DNA of 64,000 bases. Source: Agrobacterium tumefaciens. GTDB lineage: Bacteria; Pseudomonadota; Alphaproteobacteria; Rhizobiales; Rhizobiaceae. The translations under genes and the position numbers were made by a program. A model generated the notes under the pieces. It was given only the letters and a program-made list of their open reading frames with translations. It ran no database searches and was not told where the DNA came from. The number at the start of each line of letters is the position of its first letter. Position 1 is the first letter of the stretch. Below, piece by piece: positions 37,125-45,787 of this stretch. Location: NCBI GenBank assembly GCA_017744915.1, contig JAGIAH010000004.1:1-64000 (forward strand), in the 5' to 3' direction.

Positions 37125-37438
37125 AGTGGTTTTTGATCCTCTGGGCCGGTCCCGTCGCGCTGCTGGGCAGCTGGTACTGGCTTTCCTATTACGACATGAA
37201 TTTCGGCTTCTATATGCTGACGCGCCAGACACATGATCTGGTATTCGAGATTTATGGCACTATTCTCGGCCTGCCGCCGGAAAGCCTGCCGCCGCTGGTG
37301 GCGCGCGCCATTGCGGTCGACAGCCTGATCGTTTTTGCGATCCTCGCCTTCCGCAAGAGAAAGCAGATCGCCGCCTGGTGGCAGGGCCGTCAGTCGGCCG
37401 CGCGGGTCAGCGCGGAAAGCCTGTCCAGCGCACCCTGA
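37121..37438 (+). CDS. Small membrane protein, probably DUF6105 family
   Basis: This 105-residue protein starts [20 protein letters not shown], a clear membrane helix. An aromatic [25 protein letters not shown] region and a second helix ([15 protein letters not shown]) follow, then a basic tail. I recall similar Rhizobiales proteins as DUF6105; the assignment is from memory. The longer upstream frame is a shadow of the 53-residue gene. Its start overlaps that gene by four bases, so the two are coupled. Its 3' end overlaps ruvX (opposite strand) by 49 bases. The operon may be CtrA-controlled. Function is unknown. Confidence 0.78.
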   Translation: MKWFLILWAGPVALLGSWYWLSYYDMNFGFYMLTRQTHDLVFEIYGTILGLPPESLPPLVARAIAVDSLIVFAILAFRKRKQIAAWWQGRQSAARVSAESLSSAP

Positions 37439-37869
37439 AGAATGAAGCTCGCGGCGGCCGAATCGATGCGTTCGGCACGCTTGGCGCGTGAGACGTCCAT
37501 TTCCAGCAGCGCGCGTTCGGCCGCGACGGTGGAAAGCCGTTCATCCCAGAAAATGAAGGGCAGGGCGGTTTTTTCGCCCATGGTGCGCACGAAAGCGCGT
37601 GTCGCCTGCACGCGCGGACCGGCCGAACCATCCATGTTCATCGGCAGCCCGATGATGAAGGCGGTGACTTTTTCCTTTTCGGCAAAAGCCAGCAGCACTT
37701 CCGCGTCCTGCGTGAATTTCACCCGTTTGATGACGGGGCGCGGCGTCGCGAAACGCCGCGACAGGTCCGACATGGCAAGCCCGATGGTCTTCGTGCCAAG
37801 GTCGAGGCCGGCAATCGCCTGTCCGGGCTGAAGGGTTTCCGCCAGTTCCTCGATGCTGAGTATCGCCAT
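37390..37869 (-). CDS. ruvX: Holliday junction resolvase-like / pre-16S rRNA nuclease YqgF
   Basis: This RNase H-fold nuclease matures 16S rRNA 5' ends and has been proposed to resolve Holliday junctions. The 159-residue product has [15 protein letters not shown] (catalytic aspartate), [16 protein letters not shown] and [14 protein letters not shown] (second acidic residue) and ends with the [15 protein letters not shown] motif containing the last aspartate. I chose the ATG at 37869, since the upstream extension overlaps the PhnA gene region without sense. It overlaps the DUF6105 gene tail-to-tail by 49 bases. Confidence 0.94.
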   Translation of the reverse strand: MAILSIEELAETLQPGQAIAGLDLGTKTIGLAMSDLSRRFATPRPVIKRVKFTQDAEVLLAFAEKEKVTAFIIGLPMNMDGSAGPRVQATRAFVRTMGEKTALPFIFWDERLSTVAAERALLEMDVSRAKRAERIDSAAASFILQGALDRLSALTRAAD

Positions 37870-37882
37870 GTCGCGCGCTGCC

Positions 37883-38185
37883 TTATCGTTTGCGGACGAA
37901 TTCGGTGCGCAGCACCAGACCCTTGACCGCATCATGCCTGCAATCGATTTCTTCGGGATTGTCGGTCAGGCGGATCGACTTGATGACGGTGCCCTGCTTG
38001 ATGACCGTGCTGGTGCCCTTGACCTTCAAGTCCTTGATCAGCGTCACGGAATCGCCATCCGCCAGCAGATTGCCGGCCGCATCGCGCACTTCCTTTGAGC
38101 GCGCCGCTTCAGCAGCCAGTTCGGAAGCCGGCCGCCATTCGCCGGTGGCTTCGTCATACACATAATCGTCATTGTCAGCGGCCAT
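37883..38185 (-). CDS. PhnA/YjdM domain protein without the zinc ribbon
   Basis: The 100-residue product is dominated by the PhnA C-terminal domain: [20 protein letters not shown], then [19 protein letters not shown] and [12 protein letters not shown]. In E. coli YjdM (PhnA) an N-terminal zinc ribbon with two CxxC pairs precedes this. Here that region reads [16 protein letters not shown] and has no cysteine, so the zinc site is absent. The original link to phosphonate use is doubtful and the function is unknown. It lies 13 bases before ruvX on the same strand and is divergent from the UPF0173 hydrolase. Confidence 0.85.
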   Translation of the reverse strand: MAADNDDYVYDEATGEWRPASELAAEAARSKEVRDAAGNLLADGDSVTLIKDLKVKGTSTVIKQGTVIKSIRLTDNPEEIDCRHDAVKGLVLRTEFVRKR

Positions 38186-38268
38186 TGTCGCTTCTCCTAA
38201 ATATCGGTAGTGCGGTTTCTCAAGCCGTCCTATGTCATACTACAAGGGCAATACAAGGAGAACTTCCC

Positions 38269-38973
38269 ATGAAAATCACCTGGCTCGGCCATTCCGCCTT
38301 CCGCCTTGAGAACGGCAGAACGAAAATCCTCATCGATCCGTTCTTCACCGGCAACCCTGCTTTTGCCGGACAGGATGCGAAAACGGCGGCCGAAGGCATC
38401 ACCCATATTCTCCTGACCCACGGCCATGGCGACCATGTCGGCGATACCGTCCAGCTTGCCCGCGAAACGGGTGCCACGGTGCTGGCGAACGCCGATCTTG
38501 CCGCGTGGCTTTCCGCAAAGGGTGTCGCGAAGGTCGATATGGGCAATACCGGCGGGACCGTGCATTTCGACGGTTTTTCCGTCACTTTCACCAATGCGCT
38601 GCATTCCTCGGCCCAGATCACCGAAGACGGCGTCTCCCATTCGCTCGGCAATGCCAACGGTCTGATGCTGCATTTCGAGGACGGTCCGGCCGTCTATCAT
38701 ATGGGTGACACGGATATCTTCTCCGACATGAAGCTCATCAACGAACTGCACCAGCCGGATATCGGCCTGGTGCCGATCGGTGATCGTTTCACCATGGGCG
38801 GTGCCGTGGCGGCGCTCGCCTGCCAGCGCTTCTTCAAGTTCGAGCACGTCATTCCCTGCCACTACGGTTCCTTCCCGATCATCGACCAGACGCCGGAAAA
38901 GTTCGTGGCCGGCATGGAAGGCGCGGAAGCGCGTGTCCACACGCCGAAGACGGGCGATACGCTCTCCTTCTGA
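38269..38973 (+). CDS. UPF0173 family metal-dependent hydrolase
   Basis: This 234-residue metallo-beta-lactamase-fold protein starts [16 protein letters not shown] and carries the zinc motif [11 protein letters not shown], with later YHMGDTDIF and a [12 protein letters not shown] stretch near the end. These define the UPF0173 group, a conserved hydrolase of unknown substrate. The ATG at 38269 follows AAGGAG at ideal spacing; the much longer frame upstream is not used. A palindromic repeat follows the stop codon. Confidence 0.9.
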   Translation: MKITWLGHSAFRLENGRTKILIDPFFTGNPAFAGQDAKTAAEGITHILLTHGHGDHVGDTVQLARETGATVLANADLAAWLSAKGVAKVDMGNTGGTVHFDGFSVTFTNALHSSAQITEDGVSHSLGNANGLMLHFEDGPAVYHMGDTDIFSDMKLINELHQPDIGLVPIGDRFTMGGAVAALACQRFFKFEHVIPCHYGSFPIIDQTPEKFVAGMEGAEARVHTPKTGDTLSF

Positions 38974-38984
38974 GGCTCCCCCAG

Positions 38985-39031
38985 AGCATGTCGTTGCCGC
39001 AAAACCGCTCCGCAGTTTGACGCGACATGCT
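38985..39031. repeat. Dispersed palindromic repeat, possible terminator stem
   Basis: AGCATGTCG (38985-38993) pairs with CGACATGCT (39023-39031) and encloses a GC-rich loop with CAAAACCGCT. This class of AGCATGTCG palindrome is scattered in Agrobacterium intergenic regions, as I recall. It follows the UPF0173 gene directly and may end its transcript, though it has no long T-run. Confidence 0.6.
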
Positions 39032-39069
39032 TTCTACCGTTGCGAAGGACGGACATGGTGATTATAGCG

Positions 39070-39087
39070 GGTAGGAAAATTCCTACC
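39070..39087. promoter_or_regulatory. Perfect 18-base palindrome abutting the gatC ribosome-binding site
   Basis: GGTAGGAA-AA-TTCCTACC (39070-39087) touches the GGAG (39088-39091) of gatC, whose ATG is at 39099. As RNA it would form an eight-pair hairpin next to the ribosome-binding site; as DNA it could be an operator. ATTATA at 39061-39066 could be a -10 element just before it. The symmetry is exact; any role is inferred. Confidence 0.5.
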
Positions 39088-39098
39088 GGAGTAAAACC

Positions 39099-39386
39099 AT
39101 GTCCGTCGATCTCGCCACCGTAAAGCGCGTTGCGCGCCTTGCCCGTATCGCTGTCAGTGAAGAAGAAGCACAGAATATGCTCGGCCAGCTGAACGGCATA
39201 CTCGGTTTCGTGGAGCAGCTTTCGGAAGTGAATGTCGACGGCGTCGAGCCGATGACGTCCGTTACCCCGGTGGAAATGAAAAAACGTGCCGACGCGGTGA
39301 CCGACGGCAACAAGGCGGAAGACATTGTCGCCAATGCGCCTGCGACCGACCGGGACTTCTTCATGGTCCCGAAAGTGGTCGAATAA
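39099..39386 (+). CDS. gatC: Glutamyl-/aspartyl-tRNA amidotransferase subunit C
   Basis: This is the small scaffold subunit of the GatCAB complex that converts Glu-tRNA-Gln and Asp-tRNA-Asn to the amidated forms. The 95-residue product starts [20 protein letters not shown] and has the family [10 protein letters not shown] and final [12 protein letters not shown] stretch. A GGAG precedes the ATG, and a perfect palindrome lies against it. gatA follows 54 bases downstream. Confidence 0.96.
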   Translation: MSVDLATVKRVARLARIAVSEEEAQNMLGQLNGILGFVEQLSEVNVDGVEPMTSVTPVEMKKRADAVTDGNKAEDIVANAPATDRDFFMVPKVVE

Positions 39387-39440
39387 GCGACCGCCTCTGC
39401 CGCCCGATTTTTCCGAGATTTTCGAAAGCCGTTGCCGACC

Positions 39441-40922
39441 ATGACCGACCTGACGAGCCTGACCATTGCCGAAGCCCGCGAAAAGCTGAAGGCCAAAGAA
39501 TTTTCCGCCCTCGAGTTGACCGACGCCTATCTCTCCGCCATCGATGCGGCGAACGGCGCCTTGAACGCCTATGTGGCGACGACGCCGGAAAAGGCGCGCG
39601 ACATGGCGAAAGCCTCCGACGAACGCATCGCCGCCGGCAAGGCCGGTGAGCTGGAAGGCGTTCCGCTCGGCGTGAAGGACCTTTTCGCCACCCGCGACGT
39701 ACACACGCAGGCGTGTTCGCATGTTCTCGATGGTTTCAAGCCGAAATACGAATCCACCGTCACCCAGAACCTCTGGGATCAGGGCGCCGTCATGCTCGGC
39801 AAGCTCAACATGGACGAATTCGCCATGGGTTCGTCCAATGAAAGCTCCTGGTACGGCCCGGCCATCAACCCGTGGCGCGCCAATGGTTCCGACCAGAAGC
39901 TGGTGCCCGGCGGTTCCTCCGGCGGTTCGGCGGCAGCTGTTGCCGCGCATCTGTGCGCCGGCGCCACCGCGACCGACACCGGCGGCTCCATCCGCCAACC
40001 GGCAGCCTTCACCGGCACCGTCGGTATCAAGCCCACCTATGGCCGCTGCTCGCGCTTCGGCATTGTCGCTTATGCTTCTTCGCTCGATCAGGCCGGCCCG
40101 ATCGCCCGCGACGTGCGCGACGCCGCCATCCTCCTGAAGACCATGGCGAGTGTGGATGCGAAAGACACCACCTCCGTCGACCTGCCGGTGCCGGATTACG
40201 AAAAGGCCATCGGTCAGTCGCTGAAGGGTCTGAAGATCGGTATTCCGAAGGAATATCGCGTCGACGGCATGCCGGAAGAGATCGAAAAGCTCTGGGCCAA
40301 GGGTGTCGAGTGGCTGCGCGATGCCGGTGCCGAAGTGGTCGATATTTCGCTGCCGCACACCAAATACGCGCTGCCCGCCTATTACATCGTCGCGCCGGCG
40401 GAAGCCTCGTCCAACCTTGCCCGTTATGACGGCGTTCGTTACGGTCTGCGCGTCGACGGCAAGGATATTGCCGATATGTACGAAAAGAGCCGCGCCGCAG
40501 GTTTCGGCAAGGAAGTGCAGCGCCGCATCATGGTCGGCACCTATGTACTGTCGGCCGGTTATTACGATGCCTATTACCTGAAGGCGCAGAAGGTCCGCAC
40601 CCTTATCAAGCGCGACTTCGAAAACGTCTTCCATGAGGGCGTTGATGCCATTCTGGCGCCGATCACCCCGTCTTCCGCCTTCGCTGTCGGTGATGAGGAA
40701 CTCGCATCCGATCCGGTGAAGATGTACCTGCAGGACGTCTTCACCATCACCGTCAACATGGCCGGTCTTCCGGGCCTTTCGGTTCCGGCCGGCCTTGACG
40801 GCAAGGGACTGCCGCTCGGCCTGCAGCTCATCGGCAAGCCTTTCGAGGAAGAAACGCTGTTCAAGACGGCCCATGCCATCGAACAGGCTGCCGGCAAGTT
40901 CACTCCCGCCAAGTGGTGGTGA
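39441..40922 (+). CDS. gatA: Glutamyl-/aspartyl-tRNA amidotransferase subunit A
   Basis: This is the amidase subunit, which releases ammonia from glutamine for the GatB kinase reaction. The 493-residue product has the Ser-cisSer-Lys triad of the amidase signature: K79 in GVKDLF, S159 in GGSSGGS and S183 in [13 protein letters not shown] at 39432 is in frame but the ATG at 39441 begins the family sequence [14 protein letters not shown]. Its last ten bases overlap the start of a GNAT gene, so that gene is probably cotranscribed. Confidence 0.97.
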   Translation: MTDLTSLTIAEAREKLKAKEFSALELTDAYLSAIDAANGALNAYVATTPEKARDMAKASDERIAAGKAGELEGVPLGVKDLFATRDVHTQACSHVLDGFKPKYESTVTQNLWDQGAVMLGKLNMDEFAMGSSNESSWYGPAINPWRANGSDQKLVPGGSSGGSAAAVAAHLCAGATATDTGGSIRQPAAFTGTVGIKPTYGRCSRFGIVAYASSLDQAGPIARDVRDAAILLKTMASVDAKDTTSVDLPVPDYEKAIGQSLKGLKIGIPKEYRVDGMPEEIEKLWAKGVEWLRDAGAEVVDISLPHTKYALPAYYIVAPAEASSNLARYDGVRYGLRVDGKDIADMYEKSRAAGFGKEVQRRIMVGTYVLSAGYYDAYYLKAQKVRTLIKRDFENVFHEGVDAILAPITPSSAFAVGDEELASDPVKMYLQDVFTITVNMAGLPGLSVPAGLDGKGLPLGLQLIGKPFEEETLFKTAHAIEQAAGKFTPAKWW

Positions 40923-41410
40923 GCGACCTCAAGCTCAGAGACATGAACGAAGCCGATCGCGATGCGGTCGGCTTTGTTGGTTTTGCCGCCTGGCGATCCG
41001 GTGAGGCCTTCGATGACAGTTATCTCGATCCTGATGTCGTCGAGCGGGTGAGGGGTGAATTCGAGAATTTCGCCAAGTCTCCGACCGGTGATGTGGTCGT
41101 CGCCGAAATCGATGGCCTCGTTGTCGGCTGGGGCGCGTGCGATACAGCGCCTCATCATATTTCCGATCTGTGGGTGGACCCCAACTGGCAGGGCAAGGGG
41201 ATCGGCAAAGCCCTGATCCTCCATTTTTTCGACAGGATGCGCGCGCAAGGCCTGTCGCTTGCCAGCATCGATACCCACACCAGAAACCGCGCCGCCATCG
41301 GTCTTTATCAGCGTTGCGGTTTTCAGATCGTCTGGCGCGGCATGGAATGGTCCGACATCATGAAAGTCGAGCTTGAAAAGGTGAAGCTGGAGCGCAGGCT
41401 CTCGCCTTAA
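40913..41410 (+). CDS. GNAT family N-acetyltransferase overlapping gatA
   Basis: This 165-residue acetyltransferase has the acetyl-CoA binding motif [19 protein letters not shown] followed by [19 protein letters not shown], a standard GNAT arrangement. GTG codons at 40913 and 40916 overlap the gatA stop; an ATG at 40943 is a later alternative. It is the first of several accessory genes standing between gatCA and gatB, and it converges on yjhX. Substrate is unknown. A link to YjhX is possible only because the known YjhX antitoxin candidate is also an acetyltransferase. Confidence 0.85.
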   Translation: MVVSDLKLRDMNEADRDAVGFVGFAAWRSGEAFDDSYLDPDVVERVRGEFENFAKSPTGDVVVAEIDGLVVGWGACDTAPHHISDLWVDPNWQGKGIGKALILHFFDRMRAQGLSLASIDTHTRNRAAIGLYQRCGFQIVWRGMEWSDIMKVELEKVKLERRLSP

Positions 41411-41481
41411 TCCCTTCTTCGTGCCGTGGCCGTCGCTGGGTCAACGCCGGGCGACGGTGTGCCGCCGCCGCCCGGCCAGTT

Positions 41482-41739
41482 CTATCTGTTGTCCAGCTCA
41501 CCCCGCACGAGTTCCAGCCCGCGTGTGGTGATACGGTAGGGCTTGCCGCCGGAAGAGGCTATGGCCCTCTTTCGCTTCAGCTTGCGGAAGGTGAGGAGAT
41601 CGAGGCCACTGAAAATCCAGCCCTCACGCGTGAAAAGCGAGAGTTTTTCGATTTTGTGGGCGTCGTCTCGAACGAGTTCAATTCTGCCGCCCTGGGCGAG
41701 CAGGTGAAGAATGCGCTGTTCGGCGCGGGAAATGTCCAT
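41482..41739 (-). CDS. yjhX: YjhX family protein (UPF0386), toxin-like
   Basis: The 85-residue product starts MDISRAEQRILHLLAQGGRI and includes LSLFTREGWIFSGLDLLTF and KPYRITTRGLELVRGELDNR. This matches E. coli YjhX (85 residues) in length and most conserved positions; there YjhX is reported as the toxin of the YjhX-YjhQ pair, YjhQ being an acetyltransferase. The ATG at 41739 fits the family; an ATG eight codons upstream is less likely. Acetyltransferase genes flank it on both sides but on the other strand. Whether it is toxic here is untested. Confidence 0.88.
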   Translation of the reverse strand: MDISRAEQRILHLLAQGGRIELVRDDAHKIEKLSLFTREGWIFSGLDLLTFRKLKRKRAIASSGGKPYRITTRGLELVRGELDNR

Positions 41740-42012
41740 TTTTGGAAGTCCGGTCGGCGTCATCTAGACGCGTGAAAACAAACCCGGGTGCCGTTAGGGC
41801 AGCCGGCTCGGTTTCATATGGCCCGGCGCGCAAGAAACTTGCGGGCAGGGCCCTTACCAGGACTCCGATTGAGCGAACATAAAAACTCCGTTCTTGCTCC
41901 TTTTGGGTAGCGGGCGAAACCGTCGCGGTCAAGTCCGCGCAAGCGCGACAAAACCCTGCTGGTCGAATCGCGCTGCCAATGGTTTACTTTCCACGGCCAT
42001 GGAGGGCGCGGC

Positions 42013-42522
42013 TTGATCGTCATTCGCAATGCGCATGAACAGGAAGCGGAGGTTCTGGCGGCCATCGGCCTCAGGGCATGGCGGCAGGCAACAGCGGCGC
42101 TCGGCATCACACCGACGCTTTACGACAATGCGGCCAGCGCCTTTTCCAATTTCACCCGCTCGTCATGGTTGGCCATCCGCGTGGCGGAATTTGGTGGCGC
42201 GGTTGCCGGATGGGCGGCGCGGGAACATTTCAACGAGACGATATCCGATTTCTGGATCGATCCGGATTTTCAGCGGCGACGTATCGGTACCTTGCTGCTG
42301 GCGGATATGGAGCGATTGATCCGGGAAAGGGGGTTCGACGCCATCCTGCTTGAAACCCATGCCCAAAACGAGCCCGCCGTCGCGTTTTTCCGACATCACG
42401 ATTACAGCATTCGCTGGCTTTCGGTTTCTTATGCCCCCAAACTCGATCGGGACGTGCAGTCGGTCGGCCTGCAGAAGCAACTGGTCGAGGCCGAGAGCGG
42501 CCTTTACGGCACGGAGTTCTGA
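42013..42522 (+). CDS. GNAT family N-acetyltransferase with TTG start
   Basis: This 169-residue acetyltransferase has DFWIDPDFQRRRIGTLLLAD (acetyl-CoA binding) and LLETHAQNEPAVAFFRHHDY. It starts with TTG at 42013, six bases after a good GGAGGG, which makes the unusual start convincing. Its promoter region adjoins that of yjhX, which is divergent, so the two may share control. It overlaps DUF1294 at the 3' end by 19 bases on opposite strands. Substrate is unknown. Confidence 0.85.
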   Translation: MIVIRNAHEQEAEVLAAIGLRAWRQATAALGITPTLYDNAASAFSNFTRSSWLAIRVAEFGGAVAGWAAREHFNETISDFWIDPDFQRRRIGTLLLADMERLIRERGFDAILLETHAQNEPAVAFFRHHDYSIRWLSVSYAPKLDRDVQSVGLQKQLVEAESGLYGTEF

Positions 42523-42836
42523 AAGAGAAGCCCAAGGTCGTTTGCAAGCCGCGTCGGCCACGCCGGTAAAACGACAAGGGATGCAACGAGGCCTGCCTGC
42601 ACCATCACGATGAGTAGCAGGATGCTGCGGAAAGGTTCCTTGCGCGTTTTATGTCGCAGCAGGCGTTGCGCCGAAATCGCACCCATGCTGCCGCCCGCCA
42701 ACGCAAGCCACAGCAGGGTGCTTTCGCGAATGCGCCAGCCGCCGTTTCCCGCCGCCTGCTTGTCCCGCCAATAGACAAGAAAGACGAAAAGATTGAAGGC
42801 GATATAGATCAGGAAACACAGAATGATCGTCATCAT
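42504..42836 (-). CDS. DUF1294 family membrane protein
   Basis: This 110-residue protein starts MMTIILCFLIYIAFNLFVFL and continues with VYWRDKQAAGNGGWRIRES, LLWLALAGGSMGAISAQRLL and RHKTRKEPFR, the signature of DUF1294, followed by a last hydrophobic helix. It is an inner-membrane protein of unknown function; some members carry a cold-shock domain, which this one lacks. The frame extends 42 codons upstream, but the ATG at 42836 begins the conserved sequence. Confidence 0.85.
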   Translation of the reverse strand: MMTIILCFLIYIAFNLFVFLVYWRDKQAAGNGGWRIRESTLLWLALAGGSMGAISAQRLLRHKTRKEPFRSILLLIVMVQAGLVASLVVLPAWPTRLANDLGLLFQNSVP

Positions 42837-42987
42837 GACCTGAATTGAAATCGAGAAGCGTAAAAAACCCGTGTCCCACGCCGCCGAAAAGCCGGTGCGT
42901 CGTGTCACAGGGTGCAAGATGTCTTGCGCCCGCGCGCCATTTGTTCTACCCACCAAGGCCAAAGAACCCGTATATCGTGAGCTTCAG

Positions 42988-44493
42988 ATGACCCTTGTAG
43001 ACGTGCGCACCCCCGACCCGAAACGCTTCATTCCCGGCGCCACCGGCGATTGGGAAATCGTGATCGGCATGGAGGTGCATGCGCAGGTTCTCTCCAATTC
43101 CAAGCTGTTTTCCGGTGCGTCCACCACATTCGGCAATGCGCCGAATTCCAACGTGTCGCTGGTCGACGCCGCCATGCCCGGCATGCTGCCCGTCATCAAC
43201 GAGGAATGCGTCAAGCAGGCGGTGCGTACCGGTCTCGGCCTGAAGGCGAAGATCAACAACCGCTCGATCTTCGACCGCAAGAACTACTTTTATCCGGACC
43301 TGCCGCAGGGCTACCAGATTTCGCAGTTCAAGGACCCGATCGTCGGCGAAGGTACCATCACCATTTCGCTCGGTCCGGACCGTCAGGGCAATTTCGAGGA
43401 TATCGAGATCGGCATCGAGCGTCTGCATCTGGAGCAGGATGCTGGCAAGTCGATGCATGACCAGCACCCGACCATGTCCTTCGTGGACCTGAACCGTTCG
43501 GGCGTGGCGCTGATGGAAATCGTGTCGAAGCCGGACATGCGTTCGTCGGATGAGGCGAAGGCCTATCTCACCAAGCTGCGCTCCATCGTGCGTTATCTCG
43601 GCACGTGCGACGGCAACATGGACGAAGGTTCGATGCGCGCCGACGTCAACGTCTCCGTGCGCCGTCCGGGCGAAGGTTTCGGCACGCGCTGCGAAATCAA
43701 GAACGTCAACTCCATCCGCTTTGTCGGTCAGGCCATCGAATATGAGGCGCGCCGTCAGGTCGCCATTCTGGAGGACGGCGGTTCCATCGATCAGGAAACC
43801 CGCCTGTTCGATCCGGGCAAGGGCGAGACGCGGTCCATGCGCTCCAAGGAAGACGCGCATGACTATCGTTATTTCCCCGATCCGGACCTGTTGCCGCTGG
43901 AATTCGACGATGCCTTCGTCGAGGCGCTGAAGGTCGACCTGCCGGAACTGCCGGACGACAAGAAGGCCCGCTTCGTGGCAGATCTCGGCCTGTCGGTCTA
44001 TGACGCCTCGATCCTCGTTTCGGAAAAGGCGATTGCCGATTATTACGAAGCCGTTGCCGCCGGTCGCGATGCGAAGGCCGCCGCCAACTGGGTCATCAAC
44101 GATCTGCTCGGTGCACTGAACAAGTTCGGCAAGGATATCGAGACGACGCCAGTTTCTCCGGAGCAGCTGGGCGGTATCATCGATCTCATCAAGGCCGAGA
44201 CCATCTCCGGCAAGATCGCCAAGGACCTGTTCGAGATCGTCTGGAACGAAGGCGGCAATCCGGCTGAGATCGTCGAGGCCCGCGGCATGAAGCAGGTGAC
44301 CGATACCGGTGCCATCGAAAAGGCCGTGGACGAAATCATCGCAGCCAACCCGGATCAGGTCGAGAAGGTCAAGGCGAAGCCGACACTTGCCGGCTGGTTC
44401 GTCGGTCAGGTGATGAAGGCGACGGGCGGCAAGGCCAACCCGCAGGCCGTGCAGGCGCTGGTCAAGGCCAAGCTCGGCATCGAGGACGAATAG
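42988..44493 (+). CDS. gatB: Glutamyl-/aspartyl-tRNA amidotransferase subunit B
   Basis: GatB binds the mis-acylated tRNA and phosphorylates its side chain before amidation. The 501-residue product begins [20 protein letters not shown] and has [32 protein letters not shown] and the long central [21 protein letters not shown]-terminal YqeY-like domain ends in the [13 protein letters not shown] stretch. The frame opens further upstream, but the ATG at 42988 is the family start. It is separated from gatCA by about two kilobases of accessory genes. Confidence 0.97.
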   Translation: MTLVDVRTPDPKRFIPGATGDWEIVIGMEVHAQVLSNSKLFSGASTTFGNAPNSNVSLVDAAMPGMLPVINEECVKQAVRTGLGLKAKINNRSIFDRKNYFYPDLPQGYQISQFKDPIVGEGTITISLGPDRQGNFEDIEIGIERLHLEQDAGKSMHDQHPTMSFVDLNRSGVALMEIVSKPDMRSSDEAKAYLTKLRSIVRYLGTCDGNMDEGSMRADVNVSVRRPGEGFGTRCEIKNVNSIRFVGQAIEYEARRQVAILEDGGSIDQETRLFDPGKGETRSMRSKEDAHDYRYFPDPDLLPLEFDDAFVEALKVDLPELPDDKKARFVADLGLSVYDASILVSEKAIADYYEAVAAGRDAKAAANWVINDLLGALNKFGKDIETTPVSPEQLGGIIDLIKAETISGKIAKDLFEIVWNEGGNPAEIVEARGMKQVTDTGAIEKAVDEIIAANPDQVEKVKAKPTLAGWFVGQVMKATGGKANPQAVQALVKAKLGIEDE

Positions 44494-44552
44494 GAACTGC
44501 GGGCCGGAGTGGCTCTCAGAAAAGGTTGAGAGAGACTGTAGACCTCTCCGTC

Positions 44553-44634
44553 GTCATCCTCGGGCTTGTCCCGAGGATCTAACGACCCACAAGATCAAAC
44601 GTGATTACATCCTCGGGACAAGCCCGAGGATGAC
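44553..44634. repeat. 26-base perfect inverted repeat, Rhizobiales intergenic element
   Basis: The arm at 44553-44578 (GTCATCCTCGGGCTTGTCCC, then GAGGAT) is exactly repeated in reverse complement at 44609-44634, with a 30-base centre. Each arm is itself palindromic (CCTCGGG-CTTGT-CCCGAGG), so a compound cruciform or double hairpin can form. This is a frequent type of dispersed element in Agrobacterium and rhizobia. It follows gatB and precedes a possible terminator. Confidence 0.75.
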
Positions 44635-44663
44635 GTCGAGATTGGGGGCTGACATCGCTTGCT

Positions 44664-44687
44664 GCCGGGATCAACGCCCGGCTTTTT
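44664..44687 (+). terminator. Possible terminator after gatB
   Basis: GCCGGG (44664-44669) pairs with CCCGGC (44677-44682) around a seven-base loop and is followed by TTTTT. It lies about 170 bases past gatB, beyond the inverted repeat, and just before the next acetyltransferase gene. Confidence 0.5.
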
Positions 44688-44710
44688 CTATTCTGAGACG
44701 GAGCCAGATC

Positions 44711-45208
44711 ATGTTTTTCATCCGCACAGCCAGCCTGCGAGACATCGAGCCGGTACGCACCCTGCTCGCCACGACATGGCACGCCACCTATGACACGATC
44801 TACGGTGCGGACAAGGTAAACGAGCTGATTGCCGCATGGCATTCGCCGCAGGCCATGAAGGACCGTATCGAGAAAAAGGGTGGCGAGTTTCTGGTGGCCG
44901 ATGACGGCAAGCGGATCGGCGGCATGGCCTATAGCTCCATGTCCACCAAGATGGCGAAGACTGCGCTGCTGCACCAGCTTTATGTGGCGCCTGATCTTCA
45001 GCGGCAGGGCGTGGGGCGCGATCTCTTCGCCGAGCTTGAAACCTGCTTTCCCGATGCGGAAATCATGCGTCTCGAGGTCGAGCCTAAAAATACTGTCGCA
45101 ATCGCCTTTTATGAAGGCGTCGGATTTGTCGAGGTAGACCGAATCGAGCGCATGGCGGGCATCGAGGGTCTGCCCGGCATCGTTATGGAAAAGAGCCTGA
45201 GACGATGA
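44711..45208 (+). CDS. GNAT family N-acetyltransferase
   Basis: This 165-residue protein starts MFFIRTASLRDIEPVRTLLA and has LHQLYVAPDLQRQGVGRDLF (acetyl-CoA binding) and EVEPKNTVAIAFYEGVGF, a canonical GNAT layout. The upstream frame to 44630 runs into the repeat and is not used. The next acetyltransferase starts within its stop codon (ATGA overlap), so the two are cotranscribed and coupled. Substrate is unknown. Confidence 0.87.
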   Translation: MFFIRTASLRDIEPVRTLLATTWHATYDTIYGADKVNELIAAWHSPQAMKDRIEKKGGEFLVADDGKRIGGMAYSSMSTKMAKTALLHQLYVAPDLQRQGVGRDLFAELETCFPDAEIMRLEVEPKNTVAIAFYEGVGFVEVDRIERMAGIEGLPGIVMEKSLRR

Positions 45209-45678
45209 ATGCGACATTGCAGACGCTGACTATACGCACGGCGCGCGAAGACGACCTGCCGGCGCTCGCCGCCATCTTTGCCGCCGACGAGATCGGCGGC
45301 CACGGCGATACGGCCGACGAATCGGCGCAGCCGGACTATCTCGCTGCCTTCCGGGCGATCGAAGCATCGCCCAGCGAAACGCTTTATGTGGCGGAACTGG
45401 ATGGTGAGGTGGTCGGCACCTTTCAGACGGCGATCCTGACCAAGCTGGTCGGGCGAGGGGCGAAGTCGATGGTGATCGAGGCGGTGCAGACGCGCGCCGA
45501 TATGCGCGGCCGCGGCATCGGCGCGGTGATGATCAATCATTGCCTGGAAGAAGCCCGCCGCCAGGGGTTGAACGCCGCGCAACTCACCTCCAACATGGCA
45601 CGGTTGGACGCGCATCGCTTCTACGAGCGGCTGGGTTTCGAGAAGCGGCATCTGGGCTTCAGGATGAAGCTGAAATAG
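45205..45678 (+). CDS. GNAT family N-acetyltransferase, coupled to the preceding one
   Basis: The 157-residue product starts MNATLQTLTIRTAREDDLPAL and has VIEAVQTRADMRGRGIGAVM and LTSNMARLDAHRFYERLGFEK, the acetyl-CoA binding and C-terminal strands of GNAT enzymes. It overlaps the upstream acetyltransferase by four bases. The two differ in sequence, so this is not a simple tandem duplication. Substrate is unknown. Confidence 0.87.
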   Translation: MNATLQTLTIRTAREDDLPALAAIFAADEIGGHGDTADESAQPDYLAAFRAIEASPSETLYVAELDGEVVGTFQTAILTKLVGRGAKSMVIEAVQTRADMRGRGIGAVMINHCLEEARRQGLNAAQLTSNMARLDAHRFYERLGFEKRHLGFRMKLK

Positions 45679-45787
45679 CGCGGATATATCTCGAAATGCT
45701 GGACAATTGCCGTGAGGGGCGGCATAAGCATGTCTTGTGCCGTGCACGGAAAATCGCTGCGGCGCATTCAAGCCCGAGGAACGCATA

